NCBI GenBank assembly: GCA_945957605.1
Contig: CAMFLR010000010.1
Location: 1 to 64,000, forward strand
Direction of reading: 5' to 3'
Length of the DNA: 64,000 bases
Origin: an uncultured Isosphaeraceae bacterium
GTDB lineage: Bacteria; Planctomycetota; Planctomycetia; Isosphaerales; Isosphaeraceae
Shown: positions 46,261-55,575 of the stretch, one piece after another
How positions within the stretch are numbered: the first letter of the stretch is position 1
How the letters are laid out: every line of letters starts with the position of its first letter
Notes under the pieces: generated by a model
What the model was told of the DNA's origin: nothing
The model's input: only the letters and a program-made list of their open reading frames with translations
Databases searched by the model: none
Translations under genes and position numbers: made by a program

Positions 46261-47505
46261 TTACCCCTCATGCGCCGCGAACCGCTCGAGATCCTCGGCC
46301 TTCGCGACCACCGTCACACCATCTTCGGTGACTGTCAGCCCGCGGGCGAGGTCGAGCTCGCGGTTGTAGCCGATCTCGAAGCCAGCGGGAACTTTTACGT
46401 CCTTGTCGATGATCGCTTTGCGGATCTTCGCGTATCGGCCGACTTCTACGCCGTCGAACAAGATCGAGTCTTCCACGAGTGAATAGCTGTTAATTCTTAC
46501 GCCGGGGCTGATGATGCTGCGGTAGACCTGGCCGCCGGAGACGATTGCCCCCTGGCAGACAATCGAGTTGAATGCGGCGCCCCGGCGATTTTGATCGGTG
46601 TGCACGAACTTGGGCGGGGGCATTGGCGGTTGGTAGGTGTGGATCGGCCAGTCGCGGTCGTAGAGATTCAAGATCGGGTCGATCTGAATCAGGTCCATGT
46701 TCGTTTGGTAGAACGCGTCGAGCGTGCCGACGTCGCGCCAGTAGGCGGCTTGCTTGCGATTCTCGTCGTGGAACGGATAGGCGAACACCCGGCTTGCTGA
46801 ACGCAGCATCGCAGGGATGATGTCCTTGCCGAAGTCGTGATGGCTCGCTTCTTTCTTGGCGGCGTCCTCGAACAGCCGCTCGTACATCACGTCGGTCGAG
46901 AAGACGTAAATTCCCATTGAGGCGAGGGCGTGGTCGGGGTCGCCGGGGATGGGTTCGGGATTCGCTGGCTTTTCGCGGAAGCCGACGACGCGGTTGTCGT
47001 CGTCGATTGCCATCACGCCGAATTCGCGCGCCTGCGAGAGCGGCACCGTCAGGCAGGCGATCGTGAGATCGGCCTTCTTGAAGCGGTGGAATTCGATCAT
47101 CTTGGCATAGTTCATCTTGTAGATATGATCGCCTGCAAGAATTAGCGTATCTTTAGGCGCGGCTTTTTCGATTGTGTAGACATTTTGATAGATGGCGTCG
47201 GCGGTCCCCTGGTACCAGCTTTCGCCGATGCGCTGCTGGGGCGGGATCACTTCGATGTATTCGTCGAGCTCGCGGGTGAGAAACATCCACCCTTGGTCGA
47301 TGTGCCGGTTCAGGCTGACGGCCTTGTACTGCGTGAGAACGAGGATTTTACGCAGGTCGGCGTTGATGCAGTTCGACAGGGTGAAGTCGATGATTCGATA
47401 GATGCCGCCGAAGGGGACGGCGGGTTTGGCCCGGTCGCGGGTCAGAGGGTCGAGCCTTGTTCCTCGGCCGCCGGCCAAGACGATCGCCAGGACGTCGCGC
47501 AGCAC
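46261..47505 (-). CDS. glgC: Glucose-1-phosphate adenylyltransferase
   Basis: A 414-residue protein; the GTG at 47505 with GGAGG nine bases upstream is chosen, and the longer frame to 47718 is Arg/Pro noise. It makes ADP-glucose, the donor for glycogen synthesis. Motifs: VLAIVLAGGRGTRLDPLT (nucleotide-binding), RDRAKPAVPFGGIYRIIDFT, SWYQGTADAIYQNV, ILAGDHIYKMNY and GVMAIDDDNRVVGFREKP, followed by the left-handed beta-helix domain VRINSYSLVEDSILFDGVEV. Full length. The R4 repeat lies downstream; no other glycogen gene is adjacent. Confidence 0.93.
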   Translation of the reverse strand: MLRDVLAIVLAGGRGTRLDPLTRDRAKPAVPFGGIYRIIDFTLSNCINADLRKILVLTQYKAVSLNRHIDQGWMFLTRELDEYIEVIPPQQRIGESWYQGTADAIYQNVYTIEKAAPKDTLILAGDHIYKMNYAKMIEFHRFKKADLTIACLTVPLSQAREFGVMAIDDDNRVVGFREKPANPEPIPGDPDHALASMGIYVFSTDVMYERLFEDAAKKEASHHDFGKDIIPAMLRSASRVFAYPFHDENRKQAAYWRDVGTLDAFYQTNMDLIQIDPILNLYDRDWPIHTYQPPMPPPKFVHTDQNRRGAAFNSIVCQGAIVSGGQVYRSIISPGVRINSYSLVEDSILFDGVEVGRYAKIRKAIIDKDVKVPAGFEIGYNRELDLARGLTVTEDGVTVVAKAEDLERFAAHEG

Positions 47506-47792
47506 GAGACTCGCCTCCGAACCGATCCGATGTCGACTGTCCGCCAGGGCGCGGCAAACCGAGCCGTTCCGGCCGCGCGGGCGCACGTGGCAAAAAGGGC
47601 GATTGTCACGACTGGCGAATCGTTCGCAAAGCCGAGAGCGCCCTGGCCGCCGATCGTCGCGAACCCCTTCGCGCGGTACCGGGTGGTTCACTCTAACGGA
47701 TTGGGCGGAGGAGGGCATCCCCTGTGTGCCGGCAAACTGTCAAAGTCTTCCGCGGAGGGGGTTTGTAGCGGCATTGCGGACGCAAAGCCGAA

Positions 47793-48134
47793 TCACCGCC
47801 AGGGCAACCACCAGATGCGGCCAACTTCGAGACCGTAGTGGCCGAAGATGCTGGCTTCATAGGCCAGGCAAGCCGACGTGGCGACGAACGTGAGAATCGC
47901 GGTGATTGCGTAATGCGGCCAACGACGCGTTTTGAAGCACCGCTTCGCCAGCACGATCGCACACACGGCCGCGGCAGGAGTGGCGACGTTCACGAGCAGC
48001 GTGAACGGGTCGCTAACAACATTGCCGCACATGAGTCGGCCGGGCGGAGCGTTCAGGCACCGCGTCACGTGGCCCCATTGAGCCGCGGACACACCCGCGT
48101 AGGCAAAGATCGCCGTGGCGAGAAGACGATGCAT
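47793..48134 (-). CDS. Small membrane protein
   Basis: A 113-residue protein; ATG 48134 (MHRLLATAIFAY) is chosen over GTG 48143. Three hydrophobic segments are visible: ~3-20, ~43-65 (FTLLVNVATPAAAVCAIVLA) and ~75-97 (HYAITAILTFVATSACLAY). The composition is typical of a small inner-membrane protein without recognised family. It lies between glgC and a predicted periplasmic helical protein, all on the minus strand, but the gaps are too long to call an operon. Confidence 0.6.
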   Translation of the reverse strand: MHRLLATAIFAYAGVSAAQWGHVTRCLNAPPGRLMCGNVVSDPFTLLVNVATPAAAVCAIVLAKRCFKTRRWPHYAITAILTFVATSACLAYEASIFGHYGLEVGRIWWLPWR

Positions 48135-48227
48135 GGCTGACACCCAGTCTCAGCGCACCGGCCACAACAACCAGCACACAAAGCGATCATAACACCATCG
48201 GCAGCGACTTCGCTGCGTGCCAAAAAT

Positions 48228-48298
48228 GAGCGAAACCCCGGGCCCAGGGGGATTCCCGGGGGGGTGGACCGGGAACGGTGGGGCCAGGGGTTTCGCGT
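48228..48298 (-). terminator. Strong hairpin, probable terminator for the downstream minus-strand gene end
   Basis: GCGAAACCCCGGGCCC and, ~45 bases on, GGGGCCAGGGGTTTCGC are complementary. On the minus strand the hairpin is followed by TCATTTTTGG. It lies just past the stop of the gene ending at 48333, as expected for its terminator. The middle is itself G-rich and could form alternative structures. Confidence 0.6.
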
Positions 48299-48332
48299 AT
48301 GGGAGGCAAGATCGCTGCTGAAAAGCAATCGA

Positions 48333-48998
48333 TCAGTTGCCGCGGCGCTCGAACTTCACTTCAAACGGAGCGCCAACCAGTTCCTTCCAGGCCTTCTTCT
48401 GGTCATCGGTGAGAACGGCGTGGGCCTTTTCGGTGTATTCCTTGGTGATCGGGGTCATCTTTTCGCGAGCGGCGGTGAAGTCGCCATTGGCGTCGGCCAT
48501 GATTTCGCGACGCTTCTCGCCGAGTTCCTTGACGAGGTCGCCGAGTTTGGTCTTCTGGTCGTCGGTCAGCTTGAGTTCTTCGGCGACCTTGGCGTCAGCG
48601 CCCGGACCGGCGAAAACCCCGAGACCGCGCGATTGGAGCGAGATCTGACGGAAGCGCTTGGCCTGTTCGGGCTGAAGAACTTCCTTGCTGAACTTGGCGA
48701 GTTCTTCGGCGTTCTTCTTGCCGATTTCGGCAATCTTGGCCGGACGATCGGCTTCAGGCGTGTCCTGGATCGCCGTGCGAGTTTCCTGACCCTTGGCCCG
48801 CTGTTCTTCGGCCCACTTGGTGACCTTTTCGGTCTGTTCCGAAGTGAGCTTCAATTCTTCCTGAACGCTCTTGTTCGACAGCAGCATGCCGCCGCCGAAG
48901 CCGCCGAAACCACCACGACCGCCGCCCTGGGCCATCGCTGCGGGGGAAAGAACGGCCGCCAGGCCCAAACCGAGAAGGATCTTGCCGAAGAGACGCAT
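48333..48998 (-). CDS. Periplasmic helical protein, LTxxQ/Spy-like
   Basis: A 221-residue protein with signal peptide MRLFGKILLGLGLAAVLSPA cut after AMA, then a Gly-rich stretch (GGGRGGFGGFGGG). The mature part is almost entirely charged helices and contains two LTxxQ-type motifs, LKLTSEQTEKVTKW and LKLTDDQKTKLGDL, plus LTDDQKKAW near the end. This resembles the Spy/CpxP stress-chaperone pattern and a family widely found in planctomycetes. Likely acts as a periplasmic chaperone or sensor, but this is by analogy. Confidence 0.7.
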   Translation of the reverse strand: MRLFGKILLGLGLAAVLSPAAMAQGGGRGGFGGFGGGMLLSNKSVQEELKLTSEQTEKVTKWAEEQRAKGQETRTAIQDTPEADRPAKIAEIGKKNAEELAKFSKEVLQPEQAKRFRQISLQSRGLGVFAGPGADAKVAEELKLTDDQKTKLGDLVKELGEKRREIMADANGDFTAAREKMTPITKEYTEKAHAVLTDDQKKAWKELVGAPFEVKFERRGN

Positions 48999-49319
48999 GG
49001 GTGTCGCTCCCTGGGAGAATAAACAACGTCGCCGCCGGCCGATCCGCGTTCAGATCGCTGCCCCGGATTTAGCGCGCGCGTGGGGCGAGCGCGAACCACG
49101 ACTCACTCGGCCGGCTTCAACAGAGGTTAGCGTCGAATGGCGACAACTTGGGCCTAAATTTTAGTCCGAATTGGGCAATCGACCAGAAATGGCGGGTTAA
49201 ATTCGCTTTGGACCGTAAGTTTTGTGCGATCGGCCAACCTTAAAGGAGCTGTTTTGGAGCATTATGTCTGGAATTGACGACAGAATGATGGCGCACGGCG
49301 CTGCGGTTGCAAGAGGCTT
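48999..49319. other. Gene-free region
   Basis: No supportable gene. It carries the promoter of the periplasmic protein on the left (GGAG-like site just before its start). The rest is ordinary spacer, partly AT-rich near 49150-49240. Confidence 0.5.
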
Positions 49320-49835
49320 TCATTGGGGGTCGTCGTCGAACTGCACCGACTGTTCGAATTTGATTCCGCGAAGTAGCTCTTTGGTGAGTGCAGGTGCGAG
49401 CGTGTGTGTCTGTTTCGTGTTGTACCACTTGCGGCGCGTCGGGACGTGGTACAGAAAATAAGCTTCGGATCCGTCGTCACTGATTCTTATGTGCGGTGGC
49501 TCAGTGAAAAAGTGCTTGCCGACGAGCAGCACGTAGTCTGAGTCTTTAGACCAGATGAATCGTTCCGTGCCGATTGGCGTTCCCTCGTCGGGCGAGTCGA
49601 AGATCAGCTCTTCCTGGGAATTGGCCCGCGTCTCGAGAATGATTTTGAAGTTGCGATCGATTCGGATCGGAAGATTGGGTTTTCTCTCGACGAGCCGAAT
49701 CCAATACGCCTCGTTCGGTGAGAGGCTGATGGTTGTGGTGGTGTCGGAAAACCAGGTGCTCAATGGACCAAGTACGAACGCCAGGCCGAGCGAAATGAAA
49801 ACAACAGCGAAAAATACTCGGACAAGGCGGGACAT
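49320..49835 (-). CDS. Membrane-anchored hypothetical protein
   Basis: A 171-residue protein starting MSRLVRVFFAVVFISLGLAF at 49835, the first ~30 residues forming a membrane anchor. The remaining domain, outside by inference, has beta-strand-like pieces (FKIILETRANSQEELIFDSP, HIRISDDGSEAYFLYHV). No family is recognised. It is the third of three consecutive minus-strand genes with similar layout (short basic head, one helix, ~100-residue soluble domain), suggesting related roles in the envelope. Confidence 0.55.
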   Translation of the reverse strand: MSRLVRVFFAVVFISLGLAFVLGPLSTWFSDTTTTISLSPNEAYWIRLVERKPNLPIRIDRNFKIILETRANSQEELIFDSPDEGTPIGTERFIWSKDSDYVLLVGKHFFTEPPHIRISDDGSEAYFLYHVPTRRKWYNTKQTHTLAPALTKELLRGIKFEQSVQFDDDPQ

Positions 49836-49888
49836 CAAATACGGCGCCTCGATTGATTTCGTAGGTGAGGTATCCACGACACCTGCAA

Positions 49889-50218
49889 TTACAGGTGCTC
49901 ATCAACTCGCACGGAACTTGCTCTGGGTTCCAAGCTCCATATCAATTGGCCCTCTGCGATGTAATGTTCGACGCCCTGCGCGGTAAGCGCGGCCTCGTCC
50001 GCTTTCAACTTTGCTGCTTCTTTTGGATTGTTTATGTCATACCACTGATAGCTTCCACCCTTTGAGGTTGGGTTACCGGGCGTCCGCCTTACTTTGACCA
50101 ATGCTCGATGGCGCGGCCCCTTGTCATTCAGCCCAGCCCAGTATCCCAGCTTATAGGTCACCACAAGCGCGACAAGTAGACACACGACTTGAAGAATGAT
50201 CTTGAGTCGAGTTTTCAT
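49889..50218 (-). CDS. Membrane-anchored hypothetical protein
   Basis: A 109-residue protein, MKTRLKIILQVVCLLVALVV, with one N-terminal helix and a short soluble part that includes SYQWYDINNPKEAAKLKADE and IWSLEPRASSVRVDEHL. Its start overlaps the stop of the upstream gene (ATGA, 50215-50218), so translation is coupled. No family recognised. Confidence 0.6.
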   Translation of the reverse strand: MKTRLKIILQVVCLLVALVVTYKLGYWAGLNDKGPRHRALVKVRRTPGNPTSKGGSYQWYDINNPKEAAKLKADEAALTAQGVEHYIAEGQLIWSLEPRASSVRVDEHL

Positions 50219-50724
50219 GGCTTTTCTTCCTCAACAAATTGATAACTTGTGCCACCACCGTGTGTTCCCCCCAGGTCCTCACCTTCGGCCTGCTCGTAGC
50301 GACGGCAGATTAGTAGATATCGGCCGGGCTTGGGGACGACGGCGTCCCAGGTGATCGTGCCGGTACAAGATTCTCTTTCGCCACCGGTCAGTCTCACATC
50401 GAACGAGAAACCGTCCACGGGCAAATTCGTGCTCTGGTCCTCGAGCCATACCATGCCGACGACCAGGCACGAGACACCGGGCTTGGGCTTCGCGAGTTTG
50501 AAATCATAGGTGATGGTCACCGGTGTCGTTTCTCCCGGTACGAAGAGAAGCCTCCTCTTAGGCGCTATGATCTCAGCGTTTAACTGGGAGGACGAGACTG
50601 GGTCGGTGTGATAGCGACTCCGTAACCAGGCCTTATATTCACGCCACCCAAGGCTCGCCGCGGCGAAGAAGGCCACGGCCACCATCATCCAACGCAAAGA
50701 GAATCCGAGCCTTAGTCGTCTCAT
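50215..50724 (-). CDS. Membrane-anchored hypothetical protein with beta-sandwich domain
   Basis: A 169-residue protein beginning MRRLRLGFSLRWMMVAVAFF. The head matches a planctomycete pattern RxRFSLRxMMxxVxxFA seen in many single-pass membrane proteins. The C-terminal ~110 residues look like an immunoglobulin-like sandwich (TPVTITYDFKLAKPKPGVSC, SFDVRLTGGERESCTGTITW, GRYLLICRRYEQ). It is the first gene of the unit 50724-49320 and is coupled to the next by ATGA. Function unknown. Confidence 0.6.
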   Translation of the reverse strand: MRRLRLGFSLRWMMVAVAFFAAASLGWREYKAWLRSRYHTDPVSSSQLNAEIIAPKRRLLFVPGETTPVTITYDFKLAKPKPGVSCLVVGMVWLEDQSTNLPVDGFSFDVRLTGGERESCTGTITWDAVVPKPGRYLLICRRYEQAEGEDLGGTHGGGTSYQFVEEEKP

Positions 50725-50845
50725 TACTCTTTAACCTAGGGGCGATTCGACGCCCATTGGTGCCGGTTTGCGAAGAACGAACGAGAGGCCGAGTTAATCG
50801 CAAAACACCCTCGCAAAGCGGGCTATTGAAAGGGAGCAGTTAGCT

Positions 50846-51778
50846 TCAAGGAAGCGAGAAATCAAACACCTGGCGGCAGTGATCACTCTTAAGCGACCAA
50901 ACGAGATCGTACTCGATCGGTGTGATCCGCGGTGAGAAAATGCACTGATCGAGCGAGTACATCGGAACCGGAGTCGGCCATGTGTAGCCCGCACCCGTAC
51001 CGACCGTGTCGTATGCGTGCTGATATCCGGCCGGCAGGTTGCTCAAGGCGATTGAACGTCGTGGCGCGTTGAAATCGCCGACGACTAAATCGGGTTGCTC
51101 GCGCTCGATGATGTTCATGATCTCTTTGAGAATCGGCGCTCGCGCAACGAAGACGCTGGACGGCAAATCGACGACAAGCACCGTTAACGACTGCCCCGCA
51201 TATTCCCAAACCACCGACTGGGCCCGAACTCCGTCTCTATCCAAAATCCAACCATTAGGCCGAACGCGACCCTTGCCGACCACAGCCAGATTGCCAAACA
51301 CGGCGGATTGATACGGTTGGCCGAGCGTTTCTGTAAGCGCCTGAATCCGCTTCTCCGCACCGATTTCGGAAAACACGTACAGGTCGGCCTGATGATCGAC
51401 CAGGGCCTGCACGACGCCGGGTCGGCCCAATCTGCCGCCGACGTTCCAATGCACTAATCGCAGCGCATTCGCAGAGGCAGGCGGTGACGAAGATTGGAGG
51501 AATCGATTCTCGACGAACCCGACAAAAACCAGCGGCGGCAGCGAAATGATGAAAGCGAGGAGGGCCTTATGGCGCTGCTTTCCTGTGGCGAAGATGAGGC
51601 AGAAGCTGAGATATGCGGCAACCAGAAATGCGGAGGGGATGTAGAAACAGAGGCCGGTGAACCAGGAGGAATCGCGGGCGATTTGTCCCGCAAGCCAGAA
51701 CGGGAACAACATTGCGGCGGCGAAAAAGGCTCTATCGCGGATCCAAATCAAGCGCCGCTTGGCCGTTGCTCCATCCAT
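50846..51778 (-). CDS. Membrane endonuclease/exonuclease/phosphatase-family protein
   Basis: A 310-residue protein with three N-terminal helices (~17-33, ~42-66, ~72-90) followed by an EEP fold: LRLVHWNVGGRLGRPGVVQA (Asn), DLYVFSEIG (Glu), LTVLVVDLPSS, PDLVVGDFNAPR (Asp and Asn) and SLDQCIFSPRI, DLVWSLKSDHCRQVFDF (Asp-His). All catalytic residues of the fold appear present. Homologues with this layout are membrane-bound and cleave phosphodiesters; the exact substrate is unknown. It lies 121 bp upstream of the three-gene unit on the same strand. Confidence 0.8.
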   Translation of the reverse strand: MDGATAKRRLIWIRDRAFFAAAMLFPFWLAGQIARDSSWFTGLCFYIPSAFLVAAYLSFCLIFATGKQRHKALLAFIISLPPLVFVGFVENRFLQSSSPPASANALRLVHWNVGGRLGRPGVVQALVDHQADLYVFSEIGAEKRIQALTETLGQPYQSAVFGNLAVVGKGRVRPNGWILDRDGVRAQSVVWEYAGQSLTVLVVDLPSSVFVARAPILKEIMNIIEREQPDLVVGDFNAPRRSIALSNLPAGYQHAYDTVGTGAGYTWPTPVPMYSLDQCIFSPRITPIEYDLVWSLKSDHCRQVFDFSLP

Positions 51779-51902
51779 GTCAACGCCTCGGTGGCGAGCA
51801 CAATTTCCGTATCGTCCGCCACCTTATTCATCGATTCCAAACGCGGGTCGCCGTAACGAGTTGTTGTTCCCGGCTACCCGACGTCGTTCACTCGGAATCA
51901 GT

Positions 51903-52526
51903 CTATTTCTCGGTCGATGCGTCTTTATCCTTGGAGTCGGCCTTGGACTCGGTGTCCTTGCCGTCCTTCTTGGCCTTTTCCTTCGCCTGGGTTTCTTTTT
52001 CCTTGTCGAGCGCGGCCTTGGCCTGGGCGTCTGTGAGGAACTTGAGCGAAGCGGAATTGATGCAATAGCGCAGGCCGGTGGGGGGCGGACCGTCGTTGAA
52101 GACGTGGCCCAGGTGGGCACCGCAGTCCATGCACATCACTTCGACGCGCGGCTCCGCGGCGGTGTTGTCTGGCTCTTCTTCGATGCGTTCGCGACCGTAG
52201 GGTTGATAGAAGCTGGGCCAGCCGGTGCCGGATTCAAACTTCGTTCGCGAGTTGAACAGGAACGATCCGCAGCAAACGCAGGCGTAAACACCCTTGCCGT
52301 GATAATTCGCGTAGCGGCCGGTAAACGCCGGCTCGGTATCCTTCTGACGTGTCACCGCATACTGCTGCCGCGTGAGCACTTTGGCCCACTCGCGGTCGGT
52401 CTTCACCACCTTGCGCTTCTTTGTGTACTCGCCGCCGCCCTGTTGCTGCTGTTGATAGGGCGCGGAGATCGAGACCGATGTTCCCACGACCAGGAGCGCG
52501 ACCAGACATGCCAGGAACGAACGCAT
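51903..52526 (-). CDS. msrB: Exported peptide-methionine (R)-S-oxide reductase
   Basis: A 207-residue protein; ATG 52526 gives signal [20 protein letters not shown]. The MsrB domain follows: [20 protein letters not shown], then two zinc pairs, CVCC and [15 protein letters not shown], and the catalytic Cys in [13 protein letters not shown]. It repairs oxidised methionine (R form) in envelope proteins. The C-terminal ~45 residues are Lys/Asp/Ala-rich and low in complexity ([20 protein letters not shown]), an odd tail likely disordered. Standalone gene. Confidence 0.92.
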   Translation of the reverse strand: MRSFLACLVALLVVGTSVSISAPYQQQQQGGGEYTKKRKVVKTDREWAKVLTRQQYAVTRQKDTEPAFTGRYANYHGKGVYACVCCGSFLFNSRTKFESGTGWPSFYQPYGRERIEEEPDNTAAEPRVEVMCMDCGAHLGHVFNDGPPPTGLRYCINSASLKFLTDAQAKAALDKEKETQAKEKAKKDGKDTESKADSKDKDASTEK

Positions 52527-52946
52527 GACAGATTCCTCGAATGGGCGATTTCCACTTTGGGGTCTGCAGTTCAATGCGCGACTCTGGGAGTAGGCCTCGC
52601 CGCGAAATTCATGCAACTCGAACGCGAATCAACGGATTGATGAATCGGTACGCCTTGCGGGCTCGCGCTTTTCGCCAGAGGATGCGAACGCGCGTCCGTT
52701 ATTCTCTTACGAAGGTCATGCGCATCCGTTCGCGGCGCTCGGCGATTTTTTCGTGCATCCTGCAGCGCACCTCGCGAGGATAACGCGCGGGGCGGCTGGG
52801 CGAAACCCGTTTGCATAAGATTATTTCAACAATTCGCAAGTGGCGAGATTTCGGTAGTTGACCCGCCACCCTACAATCCTGCGACGAAGCTGTTGCGTCT
52901 CGTGCGAGGCGCCTGTTTTCCGCGAGTGGATGAGAGACTTTCCGCG
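52527..52946. other. Divergent intergenic region
   Basis: Nothing credible as a gene. It separates the divergent msrB and old yellow enzyme genes and should carry both promoters. Short frames are Arg/Ser-rich noise. Confidence 0.5.
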
Positions 52947-54041
52947 ATGTCCGACGTAACGCTGTTCTCGCCGCTTCAGCTTGGGGCGCTTCGGCTTCCG
53001 AATCGAGTTCTCATGGCGCCACTCACGCGATGCCGGGCGTCGGCCGGAGGCGTTCCCAACACTCTGAATGCGACCTACTACGAACAGCGATCGACGGCCG
53101 GCCTGATCATTTCCGAGGCGACGCAGGTCTCCCCGCGCGGTATTGGATACCCCGGCACGCCAGGCATTTACACCGACGACCAGATCGCCGGCTGGAAACT
53201 CGTCACCGACGCCGTTCACGCGAAGGGTGGACGCATTTTCGCCCAGCTCTGGCACGTCGGCCGCGCTTCGCACACCGTCTATCAGCCGAATGGCGACTTG
53301 CCGGTTTCAGCGTCGGCCGTGCAGCCGATGGGAAAGGTGATGACGCCGACCGGCCCGCAGCCTTATCCCACGCCTCGAGCCCTTGAACTCAGCGAGATTC
53401 CCGGCGTCATTGCCGAGTTCCATCACGGCGCGAAGGCGGCGAAACTGGCGGGATTCGATGGCGTCGAGCTGCACGGCGCGAACGGATATTTGCCTGACCA
53501 GTTCCTCCGCGATGGCACGAACAAGCGGACCGATGCTTACGGCGGACCGCCCCAAAATCGCGCGAGATTCATGCTAGAAACGGTCGCCGCGCTGATTGAC
53601 GTTTGGGGTGCCGATCGCGTGGGTGTGCGGCTCTCGCCCGGCGGAGTGTTCAACAACATGAGCGACTCGAATTCCGAGGCGACTTTTGGCTACGCGGTGA
53701 CGGCCCTGGGCAAGCTTGGCCTGGCCTATTTGCATCTCGTCGAGGCGAACGCGAGTGATATTGCGCACGGCGCTCGCTACATTCCGGCGTCGTACTTCCG
53801 GCCGATGTTCGAAGGCAATCTCGTGGTGAACGGTGGATTCACGTTCGACAAGGCGCAGGAGTATCTCGCGAACGGAATTGCCGATGCCGTGGCCTTTGGC
53901 GTGGCGTTCATCGCGAATCCTGATTTGCCCGAACGATTCCGCACGAATGCACCGTTGAACGCGCCAGACGCGACGAGCTTTTACGCGGGCGGCGAGAAGG
54001 GGTACACCGATTATCCCTTCCTGGAAGCTTCGGCGTCCTAA
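52947..54041 (+). CDS. Old yellow enzyme-family alkene reductase
   Basis: A 364-residue protein starting MSDVTLFSPLQLGALRLPNR at 52947 (the longer frame to 52893 lacks support). The TIM barrel shows RVLMAPLTRCRAS, GLIISEATQVSPRGIGYP, FAQLWHVGRASH with the substrate-binding His, DGVELHGANGYLPDQFLRDG, TDAYGGPPQNRARFMLE and the FMN phosphate site DAVAFGVAFIANPDLPERF. It reduces activated C=C bonds with NADPH and FMN; it belongs to the NemA-type group. A physiological role in detoxifying electrophiles is likely. Confidence 0.92.
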   Translation: MSDVTLFSPLQLGALRLPNRVLMAPLTRCRASAGGVPNTLNATYYEQRSTAGLIISEATQVSPRGIGYPGTPGIYTDDQIAGWKLVTDAVHAKGGRIFAQLWHVGRASHTVYQPNGDLPVSASAVQPMGKVMTPTGPQPYPTPRALELSEIPGVIAEFHHGAKAAKLAGFDGVELHGANGYLPDQFLRDGTNKRTDAYGGPPQNRARFMLETVAALIDVWGADRVGVRLSPGGVFNNMSDSNSEATFGYAVTALGKLGLAYLHLVEANASDIAHGARYIPASYFRPMFEGNLVVNGGFTFDKAQEYLANGIADAVAFGVAFIANPDLPERFRTNAPLNAPDATSFYAGGEKGYTDYPFLEASAS

Positions 54042-54077
54042 CGGTTGCCATGAGTGCTTTGTCACGGCTGATGAATC

Positions 54078-54140
54078 GGGTGCCACTGGCTATGCCAGTG
54101 CTCTTTGAGATCTTGTGTTTTTCAGGGCACTGGCACCCAG
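54078..54140. repeat. Intergenic repeat, family R1 (truncated right arm)
   Basis: The left arm GGGTGCCACTGGC, TAT, GCCAGTGCTCTT is complete; the right arm is cut down to GGGCACTGGCACCC, lacking the inner hairpin half. It shows decay or excision of one arm. Confidence 0.8.
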
Positions 54141-54220
54141 ATTTCAGAATCTCACCGTGACAGTCCGCTCGGGTAAGATGTGGGTGCGGAAGACAATACC
54201 TTGCATCGAGGGGTGTACTC

Positions 54221-55396
54221 ATGTCGGACGTTCAGCGGCGTGAATTCATGGCGGCGGCTGCGGGAATTGCTGCGTTGGCAGCAGGAACTTTGGCGACTCC
54301 CAAGCGGGCGGAGGCCGGCGACCCCAGCTTCATGAACAACGTGCCCGACCCCGTTGCGGCCGGCAAGGAATTGCCGACGTTCAAGTTCGAGCTGGAAAAA
54401 ACGACTGGCAAAGTCATCGGCAACAGCTTCGGCAAGGAAGCGACGGTCGAGCAGTTGCCGATTTCCAAGGGGATTGCCGGCGTTTCGATGAAGCTCGAAC
54501 CAGGGGCGATGCGCGAGTTGCACTGGCACGCGACCGCCGCCGAATGGGCGTTCGTGCTCGAAGGTCGCGTGCGCACGACCGTGATTTCTCCCACGGGAGA
54601 CGCCGAAACCAACGACTTCAACCCCGGTGACGTTTGGTACTTCCCGCGCGGTCATGGACATATGCTCGAATGCCTTGGAAACGAGCCGTGTCACTTCATT
54701 CTCATTTTCGATAACGGCTACTTCTCCGAATTCGGCACGTTCAGCATTACCGACTGGCTGGGCCACGTTCCCAAAGCGCTGCTCGCAAAAAACTTCGGCC
54801 TGCCCGAATCGGCGTTCGACGGCTTCCCCAAAGAAGAGGTCTATTTCGCTCGCGGACCAATCCCGCCCGAGCAGCCGGCCAAGCCGCTGCAAGGTTTGAA
54901 AACGACGCCACTGACGCACAAGTATCAGTTGCTCGAACGCCCGCCGCACAAGGTGTTCAAGGGGGGTCGCGAGTGGCGGGTTGATTCATCGAGCTTCCCG
55001 ATCTCGAAGACGGTGACGGGCGTGGTGCTCGACCTCGAACCAGGTGCCCTGCGCGAGCTGCACTGGCACCCGACCGCCGACGAGTGGCAGTACGTTATTT
55101 CGGGCGATGTAAGCGTGACGATGTTTGGATCGCACGGACGCTATCGCACCGAAACGATGACGCGCGGCGATGTGGGGTATATTCCGCAGGGGTACGGCCA
55201 CTCGATTGAAAATGTGGGCACCACGCCGAGCCGGATGCTCATTGGCTTCAATACGGGCGTGTATGAAACGATCGACCTGAGCCAGTGGATTGCGGGCAAT
55301 CCGGCGGATGTTCTGGCCAAGAATTTCAGCAAGCCGGCCTCGCTGTTCGAGAAATTCCCGCACGGCGATGTGTTTATTTCGAGCAAGGAAGGTTAG
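54221..55396 (+). CDS. oxdC: Bicupin oxalate decarboxylase
   Basis: A 391-residue protein with a Tat-like head RREFMAAAAGIAALAAGTLA, so export as a folded metalloenzyme is likely. Two cupins each carry the Mn ligands: RELHWHATAAEWAFVLEG (His101, His103, Glu108) with PRGHGHMLE, and RELHWHPTADEWQYVISG with PQGYGHSIEN. The first domain has the lid YFSEFGTFSITDWLGHVP with the Glu that B. subtilis OxdC uses as proton donor (its SENS loop), which speaks for decarboxylation of oxalate to formate and CO2 rather than oxidation. Length matches the family. Confidence 0.9.
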   Translation: MSDVQRREFMAAAAGIAALAAGTLATPKRAEAGDPSFMNNVPDPVAAGKELPTFKFELEKTTGKVIGNSFGKEATVEQLPISKGIAGVSMKLEPGAMRELHWHATAAEWAFVLEGRVRTTVISPTGDAETNDFNPGDVWYFPRGHGHMLECLGNEPCHFILIFDNGYFSEFGTFSITDWLGHVPKALLAKNFGLPESAFDGFPKEEVYFARGPIPPEQPAKPLQGLKTTPLTHKYQLLERPPHKVFKGGREWRVDSSSFPISKTVTGVVLDLEPGALRELHWHPTADEWQYVISGDVSVTMFGSHGRYRTETMTRGDVGYIPQGYGHSIENVGTTPSRMLIGFNTGVYETIDLSQWIAGNPADVLAKNFSKPASLFEKFPHGDVFISSKEG

Positions 55397-55414
55397 AGCT
55401 TTCACGCATTTTCT

Positions 55415-55490
55415 GGGTGCCACTGGCTCTGCCAGTGCTGTTTTGCTCTTCGTCTCAAATCAAGAGCACTGGCAGAGCCAGTGGCACCCA
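55415..55490. repeat. Intergenic inverted repeat, family R1
   Basis: Left arm GGGTGCCACTGGC, TCT, GCCAGTG; right arm CACTGGC, AGA, GCCAGTGGCACCC. A complete two-arm copy in which the loop has changed from TAT to TCT while the other arm carries the matching AGA. Confidence 0.88.
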
Positions 55491-55575
55491 TAGCTCCAGG
55501 ATTCTTCAGCCAGACGACGCACGGTGACGTGTTTACTTCAAGAAACGAACTCCGCAACTACAGTACTTTGGAGTT

